Assembly: GCF_900187965.1 (NCBI RefSeq) | Contig: NZ_FZNL01000005.1 | Location: forward strand, 124,001 to 188,000 | Length of the DNA stretch: 64,000 nucleotides | Source: Flavobacterium sp. ov086 | GTDB lineage: Bacteria; Bacteroidota; Bacteroidia; Flavobacteriales; Flavobacteriaceae | Direction: 5' to 3' | Shown here: positions 8,693 to 16,876 of the stretch, in pieces | How positions within the stretch are numbered: position 1 is the stretch's first letter | How the letters are laid out: each line of letters starts with the position of its first letter | Notes under the pieces: generated by a model | The model's database searches: none | Told to the model about the DNA's origin: nothing | Seen by the model: only the letters and a program-made list of their open reading frames with translations | Position numbers and translations under genes: made by a program

Positions 8693-9532
8693 TCAGTTTG
8701 TTTTGCGAAATGATTTTGGACTCAAACCAGTTGTTCTTTTAAAAACATTATCAAAATAAGAGGTATATTCAAAACCCAAAGTGCAGGCTATTTCTGTTAT
8801 GCTCCAATCTGTATGCAACAATAAAATTTTGGCCTCTGTTACAATTCTTTCATTTATGATTTTTAAAATTGTTTTTCCGGTTTCCTTTTTTACCAGGCGA
8901 TTCAGGTAATTGGGATGAACACTCAATTGGCGTGCAAATTCATTAGCAGTTTTAAAGGAAAGAATACGATTTTTATCCTCTATGGGAAACTGCTCATTAA
9001 GCAGATTTAAGAATTTGGAAGAGATTCTTTCTGAAGCTTTTTTACTATTGAAGTTTCCAAGGTTGTTTTCGTCACTATTCAGTTTTAATGCTTCATGAAT
9101 CAATATGCTAATGAAATTACGAACCATATCTTTTCTTTTTATATAGTGCTCGTTGCTTTCTTCCAGGATTCTTTCAAAAATAAACTGAATATTAGCTTTT
9201 TCTTTTTCTCCAATAACTTCATATACAGGAACTTTTTCTATATTAAAAATGGAAAGCAGTTCTGTGTTATCTAAATATCCGGCAACCTTCAGGAAATTTT
9301 CAGTAAAGAGACAACTGTAGCCATTTTGCTCTGATTCTGTCTCCCAGGAATATGGAGTGTTTATATTGCCAAAAAACAAATACGTCCCGTTAATGGTAAT
9401 ACTTTTGTCTCTAAAATGTACCGTGCTTTTTCCATCGACTAAACATATTCGATAAAGATCTTTTCTGCCAAAAGAGGGCGTGTAAGTATCCAGATTTTCA
9501 ATCTTAAAGGCTTTAAAATCATTTGCATCCAT
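8693..9532 (-). CDS. AraC-family transcriptional regulator
   Basis: 279 residues with an N-terminal cupin-like sensor region (HFRDKSITINGTYLFFGNI) and two C-terminal helix-turn-helix motifs: FARQLSVHPNYLNRLVKKETG and WSITEIACTLGFEYTSYF followed by FKRTTGLSPKSFR. It lies 20 nt after the CMD-ABM gene stop and 38 nt before the amidohydrolase start, which makes local regulation of this operon likely. Confidence 0.92.
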   Translation of the reverse strand: MDANDFKAFKIENLDTYTPSFGRKDLYRICLVDGKSTVHFRDKSITINGTYLFFGNINTPYSWETESEQNGYSCLFTENFLKVAGYLDNTELLSIFNIEKVPVYEVIGEKEKANIQFIFERILEESNEHYIKRKDMVRNFISILIHEALKLNSDENNLGNFNSKKASERISSKFLNLLNEQFPIEDKNRILSFKTANEFARQLSVHPNYLNRLVKKETGKTILKIINERIVTEAKILLLHTDWSITEIACTLGFEYTSYFDNVFKRTTGLSPKSFRKTN

Positions 9533-9552
9533 TGGCCTGTTTTTTATTAGAA

Positions 9553-10617
9553 TTACTTTCCAATTTTTTCAAAAATTAGTTTCATCATCTCAGGATCTAA
9601 GACAGTCATGTCTACTAATTTTAATGTTTTTACCATTTTTAAAGTAGTAGTTTTATAATGCTGAAAATGCGGTGTCTGCAAATGAGATTTATAGGCTTTT
9701 TGATTAGCGTATATTTCTACTATTCTGATCTGTATAGGATTTTCTTTTTGAAACATAGGATAAATGGCAATCACTCCTTCTTCCAGTTTTACTGATTCTG
9801 AAGATTCTTTATCCAATATGGTTTTGTATTCGTCTAAATATTCCGGAATAATTTCGATTTCAGAAATTCTTACCATCATATCAGATTCAATAATTGGTAT
9901 GGCAGGTTGTCCAATAGCATTTCTTAAAACATTGGCTTGTATTTTTCCTGTTGTTTTTTCGATAATAGCAGTAAGTTCCAAAAGCTGTGGATCTGTAATT
10001 CCGGTATTTTTACCCATAAATAGATGTGCTTGCAGTTGTGGCTCAACTCCGGTCATTGCGGCTAGTGCAGAGATGGTGACAAATTCTCTTTGGCGGAAAG
10101 TCAACACATCACGATTGAAAATATCTGCAAACAAATGTTCTTTTAAAAAAATATCTATTACAGAAGCAAAAGCCGCTGCACCTGTTTTCGGGCCAGTTTC
10201 TTCTTTATTCGTTAATTTTTGAAGATTCTCTTTTCCTGATTTGTATTTGTCAGTTACAGGTGTTTCAGAAGCATCTTTCCCTACAGCATCTTTAATGCCT
10301 TGAGATTTTCTTTCTTCTAGAACCGCCATTAGCGTGTTGACAGCATTTAAGCTTCGGGGAAATCCGCAATAAGCATAAAGCTGTACCAAAGCTTCTTTTA
10401 TTTCATTTATGGTAAGTCCAGCGTCAAGACCAGTATTTATGGCAGGTTTCAATTGTTCTAAATTTCCTGTAGCTGTAAGTGCGGCAATAGCAGCCATGCT
10501 TTGCTGATGTGTATTTAAGGTTTGATCTTTTTTATCGTTGTTTTGTGAAGTCATTGTATTAAAAATTAAGCAGAAAGTAAATATATGTAGAGAGGGTCGA
10601 AATTTCTTTTTTGTCAT
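9553..10617 (-). CDS. Exported carboxymuconolactone decarboxylase-like protein fused to an ABM domain
   Basis: 354 residues. The N-terminus MTKKKFRPSLHIFTFCLIFN looks like a signal peptide. Residues about 35-115 form one CMD/AhpD-like repeat (LVQLYAYCGFPRSLNA), about 150-235 a second (RQREFVTISALAAMTGVEPQ), and about 240-345 an antibiotic-biosynthesis-monooxygenase-type ferredoxin fold (VRISEIEIIPEYLDEYK ... HFQHYKTTT). CMD proteins are decarboxylases or peroxidase-like; ABM domains bind small aromatics or quinones. A three-part fusion with an export signal is unusual. It heads a leftward operon with AraC and amidohydrolase genes and is divergent from a second AraC gene. Confidence 0.83.
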   Translation of the reverse strand: MTKKKFRPSLHIFTFCLIFNTMTSQNNDKKDQTLNTHQQSMAAIAALTATGNLEQLKPAINTGLDAGLTINEIKEALVQLYAYCGFPRSLNAVNTLMAVLEERKSQGIKDAVGKDASETPVTDKYKSGKENLQKLTNKEETGPKTGAAAFASVIDIFLKEHLFADIFNRDVLTFRQREFVTISALAAMTGVEPQLQAHLFMGKNTGITDPQLLELTAIIEKTTGKIQANVLRNAIGQPAIPIIESDMMVRISEIEIIPEYLDEYKTILDKESSESVKLEEGVIAIYPMFQKENPIQIRIVEIYANQKAYKSHLQTPHFQHYKTTTLKMVKTLKLVDMTVLDPEMMKLIFEKIGK

Positions 10618-10809
10618 AACTAGGTAGATTTATAAATTAAACAGGATGAGAACTTTACTAAAGTTAGTGAAAGAATTATTAGTAATTCTCTACTTTTAGC
10701 TATTACAAATTTCGGGATTGTAAAGGAGCTGATTTTATACATAATACAGATGTATTTACCATTTTTACTGATTTTGAATTCAAATCGTGATCTGCACGAC
10801 TCTGTTTGC

Positions 10810-10817
10810 TAAATTTG
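10810..10817 (+). promoter_or_regulatory. TAnnTTTG promoter element before the AraC gene
   Basis: TAAATTTG matches the Bacteroidota -7 box and lies 16 nt upstream of the ATG at 10834. No TTG was seen at the usual -33 spacing, so activation by a regulator may be needed. Confidence 0.45.
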
Positions 10818-10833
10818 TATCAAACATTTGGTT

Positions 10834-11730
10834 ATGGAAAGAATTGACAGAATTGAAACAGTTAAGCAATACAATGATTCAGTAGGAGCAGAGACTTTGC
10901 ATCCTTTGGTTAGCGTTGTCAATTTTGATGAAATACCAACTTACCAGTATTTTAAAAGGTATATGGGAGTTTATGCTGTTTTTTTGAAGTATATAAAATG
11001 TGGCGATATGCGTTACGGATGCCAATCTTATGATTATGAAGATGGAACACTGGTTTTTATTTCACCGGGTCAGATTTATGGAATTGATGGCAGGAACGAG
11101 ATTATTAAGCCGTGGGGCAAAGCACTGGTTTTTCATCCTGATCTGCTTGCCGGGACAAGTCTTGCTAAACAAATCAAGGACTATTCTTTTTTTTCTTATG
11201 AAGTAAATGAAGCATTACATTTATCTAAAAAAGAAAGAAAAGCCATCAACGATTGTCTTGAAAAAATTCTAACCGAGATTGATCAAAATATTGACAAGCA
11301 TAGTAAAACACTTATTGTTTCTAATATTGAGCTTTTATTAAATTACTGCATGCGATATTATGACAGGCAGTTTATCACCAGAACGCATGTCAATAAAGAC
11401 ATTCTGATTCGTTTTGAAAATCTGCTCATGGATTATTTTACTTCTGGTAAGTCTAAGACTTTAGGGCTTCCTTCAGTAACCTATTGTGCTGAGCAACTAT
11501 TTCTATCGGCTAATTATTTTGGAGACCTTATAAAAAAAGAAACCGGAAGTACAGCTTTAGATTACATTCAGTCAAAATTAATTGAAGAGGCAAAAGCAAT
11601 ATTATTTGATCACGAAAAATCTGTGAGTGATATTGCTTATGAATTAGGTTTTAAATATCAGCAGCATTTTACTAGATTATTTAAACAAAAGACAGGACTC
11701 ACGCCGCTGCAGTATCGTATAAATGCATAA
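10834..11730 (+). CDS. AraC-family transcriptional regulator
   Basis: 298 residues from ATG 10834; the frame also has a TTG at 10828 but the ATG is better placed behind the -7 box. The N-terminal half has a cupin-like sensor (YEDGTLVFISPGQIYGIDGR), and the C-terminal half carries AraC helix-turn-helix motifs (CAEQLFLSANYFGDLIKKE and VSDIAYELGFKYQQHFTRLF followed by FKQKTGLTPLQYR). It is transcribed away from the CMD-ABM/AraC/amidohydrolase operon, with a 216-nt divergent gap, and is a candidate regulator of that operon. Confidence 0.92.
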   Translation: MERIDRIETVKQYNDSVGAETLHPLVSVVNFDEIPTYQYFKRYMGVYAVFLKYIKCGDMRYGCQSYDYEDGTLVFISPGQIYGIDGRNEIIKPWGKALVFHPDLLAGTSLAKQIKDYSFFSYEVNEALHLSKKERKAINDCLEKILTEIDQNIDKHSKTLIVSNIELLLNYCMRYYDRQFITRTHVNKDILIRFENLLMDYFTSGKSKTLGLPSVTYCAEQLFLSANYFGDLIKKETGSTALDYIQSKLIEEAKAILFDHEKSVSDIAYELGFKYQQHFTRLFKQKTGLTPLQYRINA

Positions 11731-11782
11731 TTAAAAAAGATATAGATTTATTCTAATATAATTATAAGAAGTAAAGAAATAA

Positions 11783-12310
11783 ATGGAGAATCATCAAATT
11801 GACAATTTAGAAATACAATTACAAGAAAATATTCCATTGACAGAAGAAGAAATAAAGCAAATCGAGATTGAACAAAAAAAAGGTATGAGAATATTTGTAA
11901 TTACCCTCACTATTTCGATACTCTTTTTAGGGATATTTGCTGCTTTATGTGTAGATAAGGAAACTCTTTGTGCCCTGAAATATTATGATTACATTGTTTT
12001 TGCAGGAATCGGATTATTCTTATTTGGTTTTTGTTACTCTATTGGATTTCTGGCAGATAAATACAGCAGATACAATTGGAATAAGGATAAATTAAAAGGG
12101 AAAAAGAAATTAAAAACGGTGATTATTAATCGCGATAAAACGGAGCATGCTGAATATCTAACTTTTGCAGGTCCATTAAAAAATCAAAAAACAAGAATTG
12201 AAGTAAAGGAACAGGAATATAAACACTACAAGATAGGGTCGAAAGTTACAGTTACTTATTTAGAATTTAGCAAGAAAGCCCTTGAAATTGTGGATGACTC
12301 ATGCCTCTAG
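11783..12310 (+). CDS. Hypothetical membrane protein, two transmembrane helices
   Basis: 175 residues, family not recognised. An acidic/amphipathic N-terminus (about 1-35) precedes two hydrophobic helices, about residues 37-55 (IFVITLTISILFLGIFAAL) and 71-91 (YIVFAGIGLFLFGFCYSIGF), then a soluble basic C-terminal domain of about 80 residues with beta-rich sequence (KTVIINRDKTEHAEYLTF). ATG 11783 is preceded by a GAAGTAAAGAAAT purine stretch. It lies 52 nt after the AraC gene on the same strand, but no functional link is evident. Confidence 0.7.
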   Translation: MENHQIDNLEIQLQENIPLTEEEIKQIEIEQKKGMRIFVITLTISILFLGIFAALCVDKETLCALKYYDYIVFAGIGLFLFGFCYSIGFLADKYSRYNWNKDKLKGKKKLKTVIINRDKTEHAEYLTFAGPLKNQKTRIEVKEQEYKHYKIGSKVTVTYLEFSKKALEIVDDSCL

Positions 12311-12379
12311 AATCTTTATTCTAAATCGTTTAAATATAAGTATTTAAAGGTTGTTGTGGCAATAAGGGGTATTTATTTT

Positions 12380-13861
12380 TTATTCAATACTTCCTGTTGG
12401 AACAAAATCTGATATGTCATCATATTTTGGCTCAATAATTACCTTACCTTTTACATTCATAAGACCTTGTTTTATATTACGGGAATCTTCGTAATTGCGG
12501 TCGAAATTATGAAAACGGATCAGACCAAATTGATACGATGTGAATTTTCTGTTTTTGTTTTGGCTAAAATCAAAAGGTATTTTTTTGTCCGTACCAATAA
12601 AAGCTATCGGCTCATTATTTATATTTGTTATGACAAATAAATCATTACCCAAGGCGACAATTCCTTTATCGTCAAAAGACATAATCTTTTTTCCCTGACC
12701 ATTTATCATTATTGTTTCGTAGTTGTTTTTAATGCTTGCCAAAAGATGATTGTTATCCAAAAGGGTTAATTGTCTCCAATTAAAGCCAAGTATAAATGCT
12801 CCTTTAGTATTAATGAGAGCATGGTCCAAGTTTCCGTCGTCTTTGTCATCAAATCTTGCTATTACAGACTTTCCATAGCTAAATGGCTCTGCCTCGGCAT
12901 AAATAGGCTTTATAATCTCTCTTCCTTTAGTATCTATGAAGCCAAAATTTGGATTATACTCATTGTAAATTTTATCTTTTTTATACACCATAACTCTGGC
13001 GAGACCATCGCTAAAATCTAAAATCTCCCTATATAATGGCTGTGCCACAACTTGTCCCTTGCTATTTATAAGCCCAAATATAAAATTGCCTTCATATTTT
13101 ACATCGGCTAAGGAAAAGATTGCCAAGCCATTCGAAAAAACAAGACCTATATCGTATTTCGCATCAGTAATTATTTCTCCTTTTAGATTTATGAGTCTGC
13201 CAATATTTGTTCTGTTATTGTTTTTGGAAGCATATTTTTCGTACACCAGTGCATACCCGTTTGCAAAAGTATCTGCTCCTGTGTATTGAACTTTAATCAC
13301 TTCTTCGCCTTTTAAATCGACATAGCCATATAAATTATTTTTTGCTACCAGGGCACGACCTTGTGAAAAAGATCCAATTGTATCATATATTGGCTGAACA
13401 ACTATTTCCCCCTTAGTATTTATAAAACCCCATTTGCCATTGATTTCTACCCCGGCCATTCCTTCATCAAAGAAAGTTGTGTTTGTATATTGAATTGGAA
13501 TTACTATTTTACCCGAAATATCGCAATAACCCCACTTGCCCTTTTTGTCTTTTATATCTATAGTAACAATTTTGTTTTTATTGGACTCTACCGCATTGTT
13601 GGCCTCTTCTTCAGCAGCGGGACCTGCAATGTCTATGACTGGTAATCCAATTTCGGGTGTGTATTTTCCAATATTTACAGGTACAAGGTTGTTTCCCCAT
13701 GAGCCGGCAGCATCGTAAATAGGAGGAATCACTTCATGTCCTGAGGCATCAATAAAGCCATATTTGCCGTCCAGACGAACCTGAGCTAAATACTTTTTTT
13801 CTTTTTGTGCAAAAGCAATGGTATAAAATGTGAGTAACAGAAGTAGTATGGAATATTTCAT
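12380..13861 (-). CDS. Exported WG-repeat protein
   Basis: 493 residues with signal peptide MKYSILLLLLTFYTIAFAQ. The body is built of about nine imperfect WG repeats of 45-55 residues, each with the pattern G-K-W/Y-G-F/Y-I-D/N-x-x-G-x-x-(V/I)-(V/I)-x-P-x-Y (for example GKYGFIDASGHEVIPPIYD and GKWGFINTKGEIVVQPIYD). Such repeats form beta-rich surface or periplasmic proteins, but no reaction is known. It is an isolated gene facing the membrane-protein gene at 11783-12310. Confidence 0.9.
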   Translation of the reverse strand: MKYSILLLLLTFYTIAFAQKEKKYLAQVRLDGKYGFIDASGHEVIPPIYDAAGSWGNNLVPVNIGKYTPEIGLPVIDIAGPAAEEEANNAVESNKNKIVTIDIKDKKGKWGYCDISGKIVIPIQYTNTTFFDEGMAGVEINGKWGFINTKGEIVVQPIYDTIGSFSQGRALVAKNNLYGYVDLKGEEVIKVQYTGADTFANGYALVYEKYASKNNNRTNIGRLINLKGEIITDAKYDIGLVFSNGLAIFSLADVKYEGNFIFGLINSKGQVVAQPLYREILDFSDGLARVMVYKKDKIYNEYNPNFGFIDTKGREIIKPIYAEAEPFSYGKSVIARFDDKDDGNLDHALINTKGAFILGFNWRQLTLLDNNHLLASIKNNYETIMINGQGKKIMSFDDKGIVALGNDLFVITNINNEPIAFIGTDKKIPFDFSQNKNRKFTSYQFGLIRFHNFDRNYEDSRNIKQGLMNVKGKVIIEPKYDDISDFVPTGSIE

Positions 13862-14613
13862 ATAGAAGCCTTATTAAAAAATTATCACAATCAAAAAGAG
13901 TATTAAATTTATTATTTCCCATAAATATAGAAAATAAATATTTATTGATAAATAGGAGACACATATAAATAAAATTGAATCTTTTATTAGAAAATTTAAG
14001 GATTTTAAATGAAATACAAATACATAATACTTTTTCTTTTGTTACGGATAAGCTACAAATTATGATTAAAAAAACAACTTAAATTTTCAGATGCACATTC
14101 GAACCTAATTTAGACAGTGCGTGATTTTGTTGGATTTTTAATTTTTTAGATCGATTGCGCCACGATTTTGCCACAAAACTTAAATTATAAGTTTTTAACA
14201 TATTTAGAAGTACTATTTTGTAGCGGGAAGCATTTAAATATATAACCAGCTTATCTTTGATTATTACAGTATTTTATCATATGCATCTTAATTTTTTTTT
14301 CTCTGTTTTTTGTTTCCATAGATACTTATATAAGTTCTTAACCCTTCCGAGATAAGCAAGACCTGTCCTGCTTTGGATTGGAGGCATACCTGAAATTCAC
14401 CACATTTTTTTAGTAATCATAAATTTTCCCATGGTTGTACAATTTGGGGTTATAATCAATGATAAAACAGCTAGTAAATTACAAAATCGCATCAAAATCA
14501 AAGCAGACTATAAAAAAGCTTTTATAATAGTTGTGAGAATAGCTGCCTGAAAAACCTCCAAAATTATAGGATTTCAGAGGTTTTCTATATTATGTCTTGT
14601 CCTAAAAAATAGT
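13862..14613. other. 752-nt AT-rich gap
   Basis: The gap separates the WG-repeat gene from the azoreductase gene. It contains a 40-codon leftward frame at 14079-14201 that starts with ATG and has a basic sequence (SWRNRSKKLKIQQN). I do not recognise it as a gene and it may be a leftover of a longer frame. A terminator for the azoreductase lies at 14551-14584. Nothing else convincing was seen. Confidence 0.4.
14551..14584 (-). terminator. Terminator after the azoreductase gene
   Basis: Perfect 8-bp stem AAAACCTC (14551-14558) and GAGGTTTT (14577-14584), 30 nt beyond the leftward stop codon; the A-run on the left reads as a U-run in the leftward RNA. Confidence 0.55.
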
Positions 14614-15219
14614 TTAATCAATCTTGATGCTATTAATCGCTTTGGACATGGCATGATCTTTTAGTCCTGGAACTTTTAGTCCTTCTGCGCGAAATGCTGT
14701 AAGATCAGTCATGCCCAGGAAACCTAGAAAAGCTTTTAAATAAGGAACTACAAAGTCGTTAACTTGACCTGCACCTTCTGAGTAAACACCGCCGGAGGAC
14801 ATTGCTATGTATACTTTTTTTCCTGTTACCAAGCCTATAGGACGGCCATCTTCACCATATCCAAAAGTTATTCCAGGTCTTGTAATATGATCAATCCATG
14901 CTTTTAGTGCTGAATGAATGGTGAAGTTGTAGAGTGGGGCACCAATAACAATTATATCAGCCGCTAGTAATTGTGTGAGTAAGTGATTAGAAAATGTGAT
15001 TGATTCTTTTTCTTCTTTGGTTAGAGACTCATCAGCAGTAAATAGTTTGCGAAGTGATTCAGGGTTAAGATGTGGCATTTCAAGATCAACCAGATTTAAT
15101 TCTTCAAGTGTAGTATCAGGATATTTTTCTTGAATTTTTGCTATAATAGCTTTACCAAGTTTAATACTATGTGATTCTCTTGGTTGAATACTAGACATTA
15201 AATGAAAAATGTGTTTCAT
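14614..15219 (-). CDS. azoR: FMN-dependent NADH-azoreductase
   Basis: The open frame extends to 15447, but the family start is MKHIFHLMSSIQPRESHS at 15219, giving 201 residues. Features of the flavodoxin-fold azoreductases are S-x-(R)-x-S-x-S near residues 9-17, VIGAPLYNFTIHSALKAWID (FMN-binding loop), and SSGGVYSEGAG. Azoreductases reduce quinones and azo compounds with NAD(P)H in the cytoplasm. The gene is divergent from an HxlR regulator, a frequent arrangement for quinone-responsive reductases; regulation by that neighbour is inferred. Confidence 0.88.
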   Translation of the reverse strand: MKHIFHLMSSIQPRESHSIKLGKAIIAKIQEKYPDTTLEELNLVDLEMPHLNPESLRKLFTADESLTKEEKESITFSNHLLTQLLAADIIVIGAPLYNFTIHSALKAWIDHITRPGITFGYGEDGRPIGLVTGKKVYIAMSSGGVYSEGAGQVNDFVVPYLKAFLGFLGMTDLTAFRAEGLKVPGLKDHAMSKAINSIKID

Positions 15220-15375
15220 AACGGTTACGATTTTTAAAGTTACTTTATAAAACCTAATCATAGAGTAATTGGAATAATTACATCTAGAGGTTTTATTTAG
15301 GACAAAGTTACAGCTGTGGAGTATGCAAAAGAGAGCAGTTTCCCAAAGGAAAGTGGTTACTTTTAGGAAAGTTTG

Positions 15376-15383
15376 TATATTTG
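15376..15383 (+). promoter_or_regulatory. TAnnTTTG element directly upstream of hxlR-type gene
   Basis: TATATTTG ends 2 nt before ATG 15386 and 5 nt before ATG 15389. Because Bacteroidota transcripts start a few bases after this box, the message may be nearly leaderless. Two direct copies of GGAAAGT (15348-15354 and 15366-15372, 18 nt apart) lie immediately upstream and may be operator half-sites. Confidence 0.5.
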
Positions 15384-15385
15384 CT

Positions 15386-15751
15386 ATGATGAAAACAATT
15401 GAATATGAAATACTTCCAACTAAGGATGAGTGTACTGGATCGCTCAAAAACGTTATTGATGCGATGTATGTTCTTAATGGAAAATGGAAACTGGCTTTGA
15501 TTCTTTGCCTTGTGCAATCATCAAAGCGTTTTAACGAGATTCAGAAGGAAATTAGAGGTATTTCCCCTAAAGTATTAGCAAATGAACTGAAAGATCTGGA
15601 ACTAAATTATCTTGTCACACGTAAGGTGTATTCAACTACTCCAGTTAGCATAATTTATGAAGCGACCGAGTACAGTCGAACCTTAAAAAATGTGCTAGGT
15701 GAGTTAAGTGCTTGGGGTGAACAACATAGAATGAAAATTAAAGGGAAATAA
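15386..15751 (+). CDS. HxlR-family transcriptional regulator
   Basis: 121 residues from ATG 15386 (or 120 from ATG 15389); the frame is open to 15323, but the family begins near this point. The winged-helix core is recognisable: VLNGKWKLALILCL, SKRFNEIQKEIRGISPKVLANELKDLE and a wing around VTRKVYSTTPVSIIYEATEY, ending LGELSAWGEQHR. HxlR regulators sense electrophiles or quinones, and this one is divergent from the azoreductase, so it is the likely local repressor or activator. Confidence 0.9.
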   Translation: MMKTIEYEILPTKDECTGSLKNVIDAMYVLNGKWKLALILCLVQSSKRFNEIQKEIRGISPKVLANELKDLELNYLVTRKVYSTTPVSIIYEATEYSRTLKNVLGELSAWGEQHRMKIKGK

Positions 15752-15812
15752 TATCAATTAAACCTCGCCCGAAACACTAATGAGCCGACTCCACTTTTAC
15801 TCTTTAATAATT

Positions 15813-15954
15813 TACAGAAGGATTGTAGGGACTAACTGGAGAATGGATGAGACTTATGTGAAAAAATACAAAGTGGAGGATATAAAACGGTTTAGGGTTT
15901 AAAAGTTTCGAATCCACAAGACAAACATTGAGTGGGATTGAAATTATACACATA
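15813..15954 (+). pseudogene. Internally deleted IS6-like transposase relic
   Basis: One frame reads RIVGTNWRMDETYVKK (from about 15813), matching the first catalytic Asp region of IS6-type DDE transposases. After a short degenerate stretch another frame from 15889 reads GLGFKSFESTRQTLSGIEII, the conserved C-terminus of the same family. The middle, including the second Asp and Glu, is deleted. The element cannot encode an active enzyme. A sequence similar to the end of the 53-kb relic follows at 15977. Confidence 0.75.
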
Positions 15955-15976
15955 TATATAATTAATCCCCTGGTCA

Positions 15977-16006
15977 AACTATGTTCAAATCATTCTGTAA
16001 GTCGGC
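15977..16006 (+). repeat. Possible IS6-relic end sequence, copy 1
   Basis: AACTATGTTCAAATCATTCTGT and following bases lie just beyond the C-terminal remnant of the transposase. Closely similar bases occur at 21922-21943 and at 53109-53137. At 53 kb the sequence lies on the N-terminal side of a leftward transposase relic, as expected for a terminal inverted repeat. Confidence 0.45.
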
Positions 16007-16094
16007 AGCGCAATTTTAGAATGCTAAAATATTTTGGTGGTAAACAAACAGATGCGACAGGTTCTCTTTTTTATATTTTATTGGTCTCAGATTG

Positions 16095-16646
16095 GGGTTT
16101 AAAACCCTGCAATTTATTGCAGTACTTTAGTAATGCGAAAAAATCTTTATCTTTAGATTATGAGTACAGATATAAGAAAAGGTTCGCATACAGTAAGCAG
16201 ATTGACATGTCATGTTGTTTGGGTTACTAAGTATAGATTTAAAGTTTTAAAAGGTGATGTTCAAAAGCGTTGTCGTGAACTTTTAATACAAATATTTGAA
16301 GTGGAAGGGATTGAGATTTTAAAAGGAGTTGTGAGTTCAGATCATATGCATATAGAATATGTGTCAAAGCAGAATGTCAGCACAATTTTAAAAAGTTTGA
16401 AAGGAAGAACGTCAAGAAAGCTTCAGATGGAATTTCCAGAACTTCAAGCCCGTTATTGGGGGTAGTATTTTTGGGCAAGTGGCTATGGAGTTTGGAGCAC
16501 AGGAAATATCACTGATGAAATGGTAAATGATTATCTAGAACATCACAGAAGAAAAGAAGGAGATGATAATTCAAATTTCATTCTTGAATGAAATAGAAAG
16601 AGGGACTTTCAGTCCCTTGTAAAACAAACCTCTGCACGAGTGGTTT
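16095..16646 (+). mobile_element. Degenerate IS200/IS605-type element
   Basis: A broken Y1 transposase gene is flanked by small hairpins as expected for this class: left CTGCAA/TTGCAG stem at 16107-16122 next to a GGGTTT/AAACCC palindrome, and right GGGACT/AGTCCC stem at 16602-16616 followed by AAACC/GGTTT at 16626-16646. The exact boundaries are not defined by target duplications, since this class makes none. Confidence 0.6.
16160..16591 (+). pseudogene. tnpA: IS200/IS605-family Y1 transposase (TnpA) with an in-frame amber codon
   Basis: The frame encodes 143 codons of a near-complete HUH transposase: SRLTCHVVWVTKYRFKVL at the start, the HUH-type motif SSDHMHIEYV near residue 60, and GNITDEMVNDYLEHH with the likely catalytic Tyr near the C-terminus. 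A TAG at 16463-16465, where relatives have a residue between YWG and xFW, splits it after 101 residues and removes the catalytic Tyr from the first product. A single C-to-T change from CAG would explain it. The rest shows no frameshift, so the mutation may be recent, or rare readthrough could occur. Confidence 0.85.
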
Positions 16647-16648
16647 AG

Positions 16649-16684
16649 TTTAACATATATTGGTCTATTAAACTGATTTTTCCA
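16649..16684 (+). repeat. 36-bp dispersed repeat, copy A
   Basis: Matches copy B (18795-18830) at 33 of 36 positions in the same orientation, and the first 26 bases resemble copy C (62104-62129) at 22 positions. It begins 3 nt after the right-end hairpins of the IS200-type element. Confidence 0.6.
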
Positions 16685-16876
16685 GTCTCAGCAATAGATT
16701 GTAGTCAAATTTAATTATAAATTCTTTCTAAGCTTTTTGGGGTCTACTATTTCCGTGTATTTTTTTATCTTAATTGCTTTATAAAAAATGATCAGGTAAA
16801 ATTTAGTTATCAGGAATTCAATTATCCCCAGGAGATTAATTTCAGTATAGAGCTTGTCTAAACTTAATTCAAAACC

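Noticed and set aside
14079..14201. 40-codon leftward frame in the azoreductase/WG gap
   Set aside because: Basic sequence without a family; could be an integrase remnant, but there is no catalytic motif to show it.
15220..15447. Upstream extension of the azoreductase frame
   Set aside because: It crosses the divergent promoter and the HxlR gene start; the family begins at 15219.
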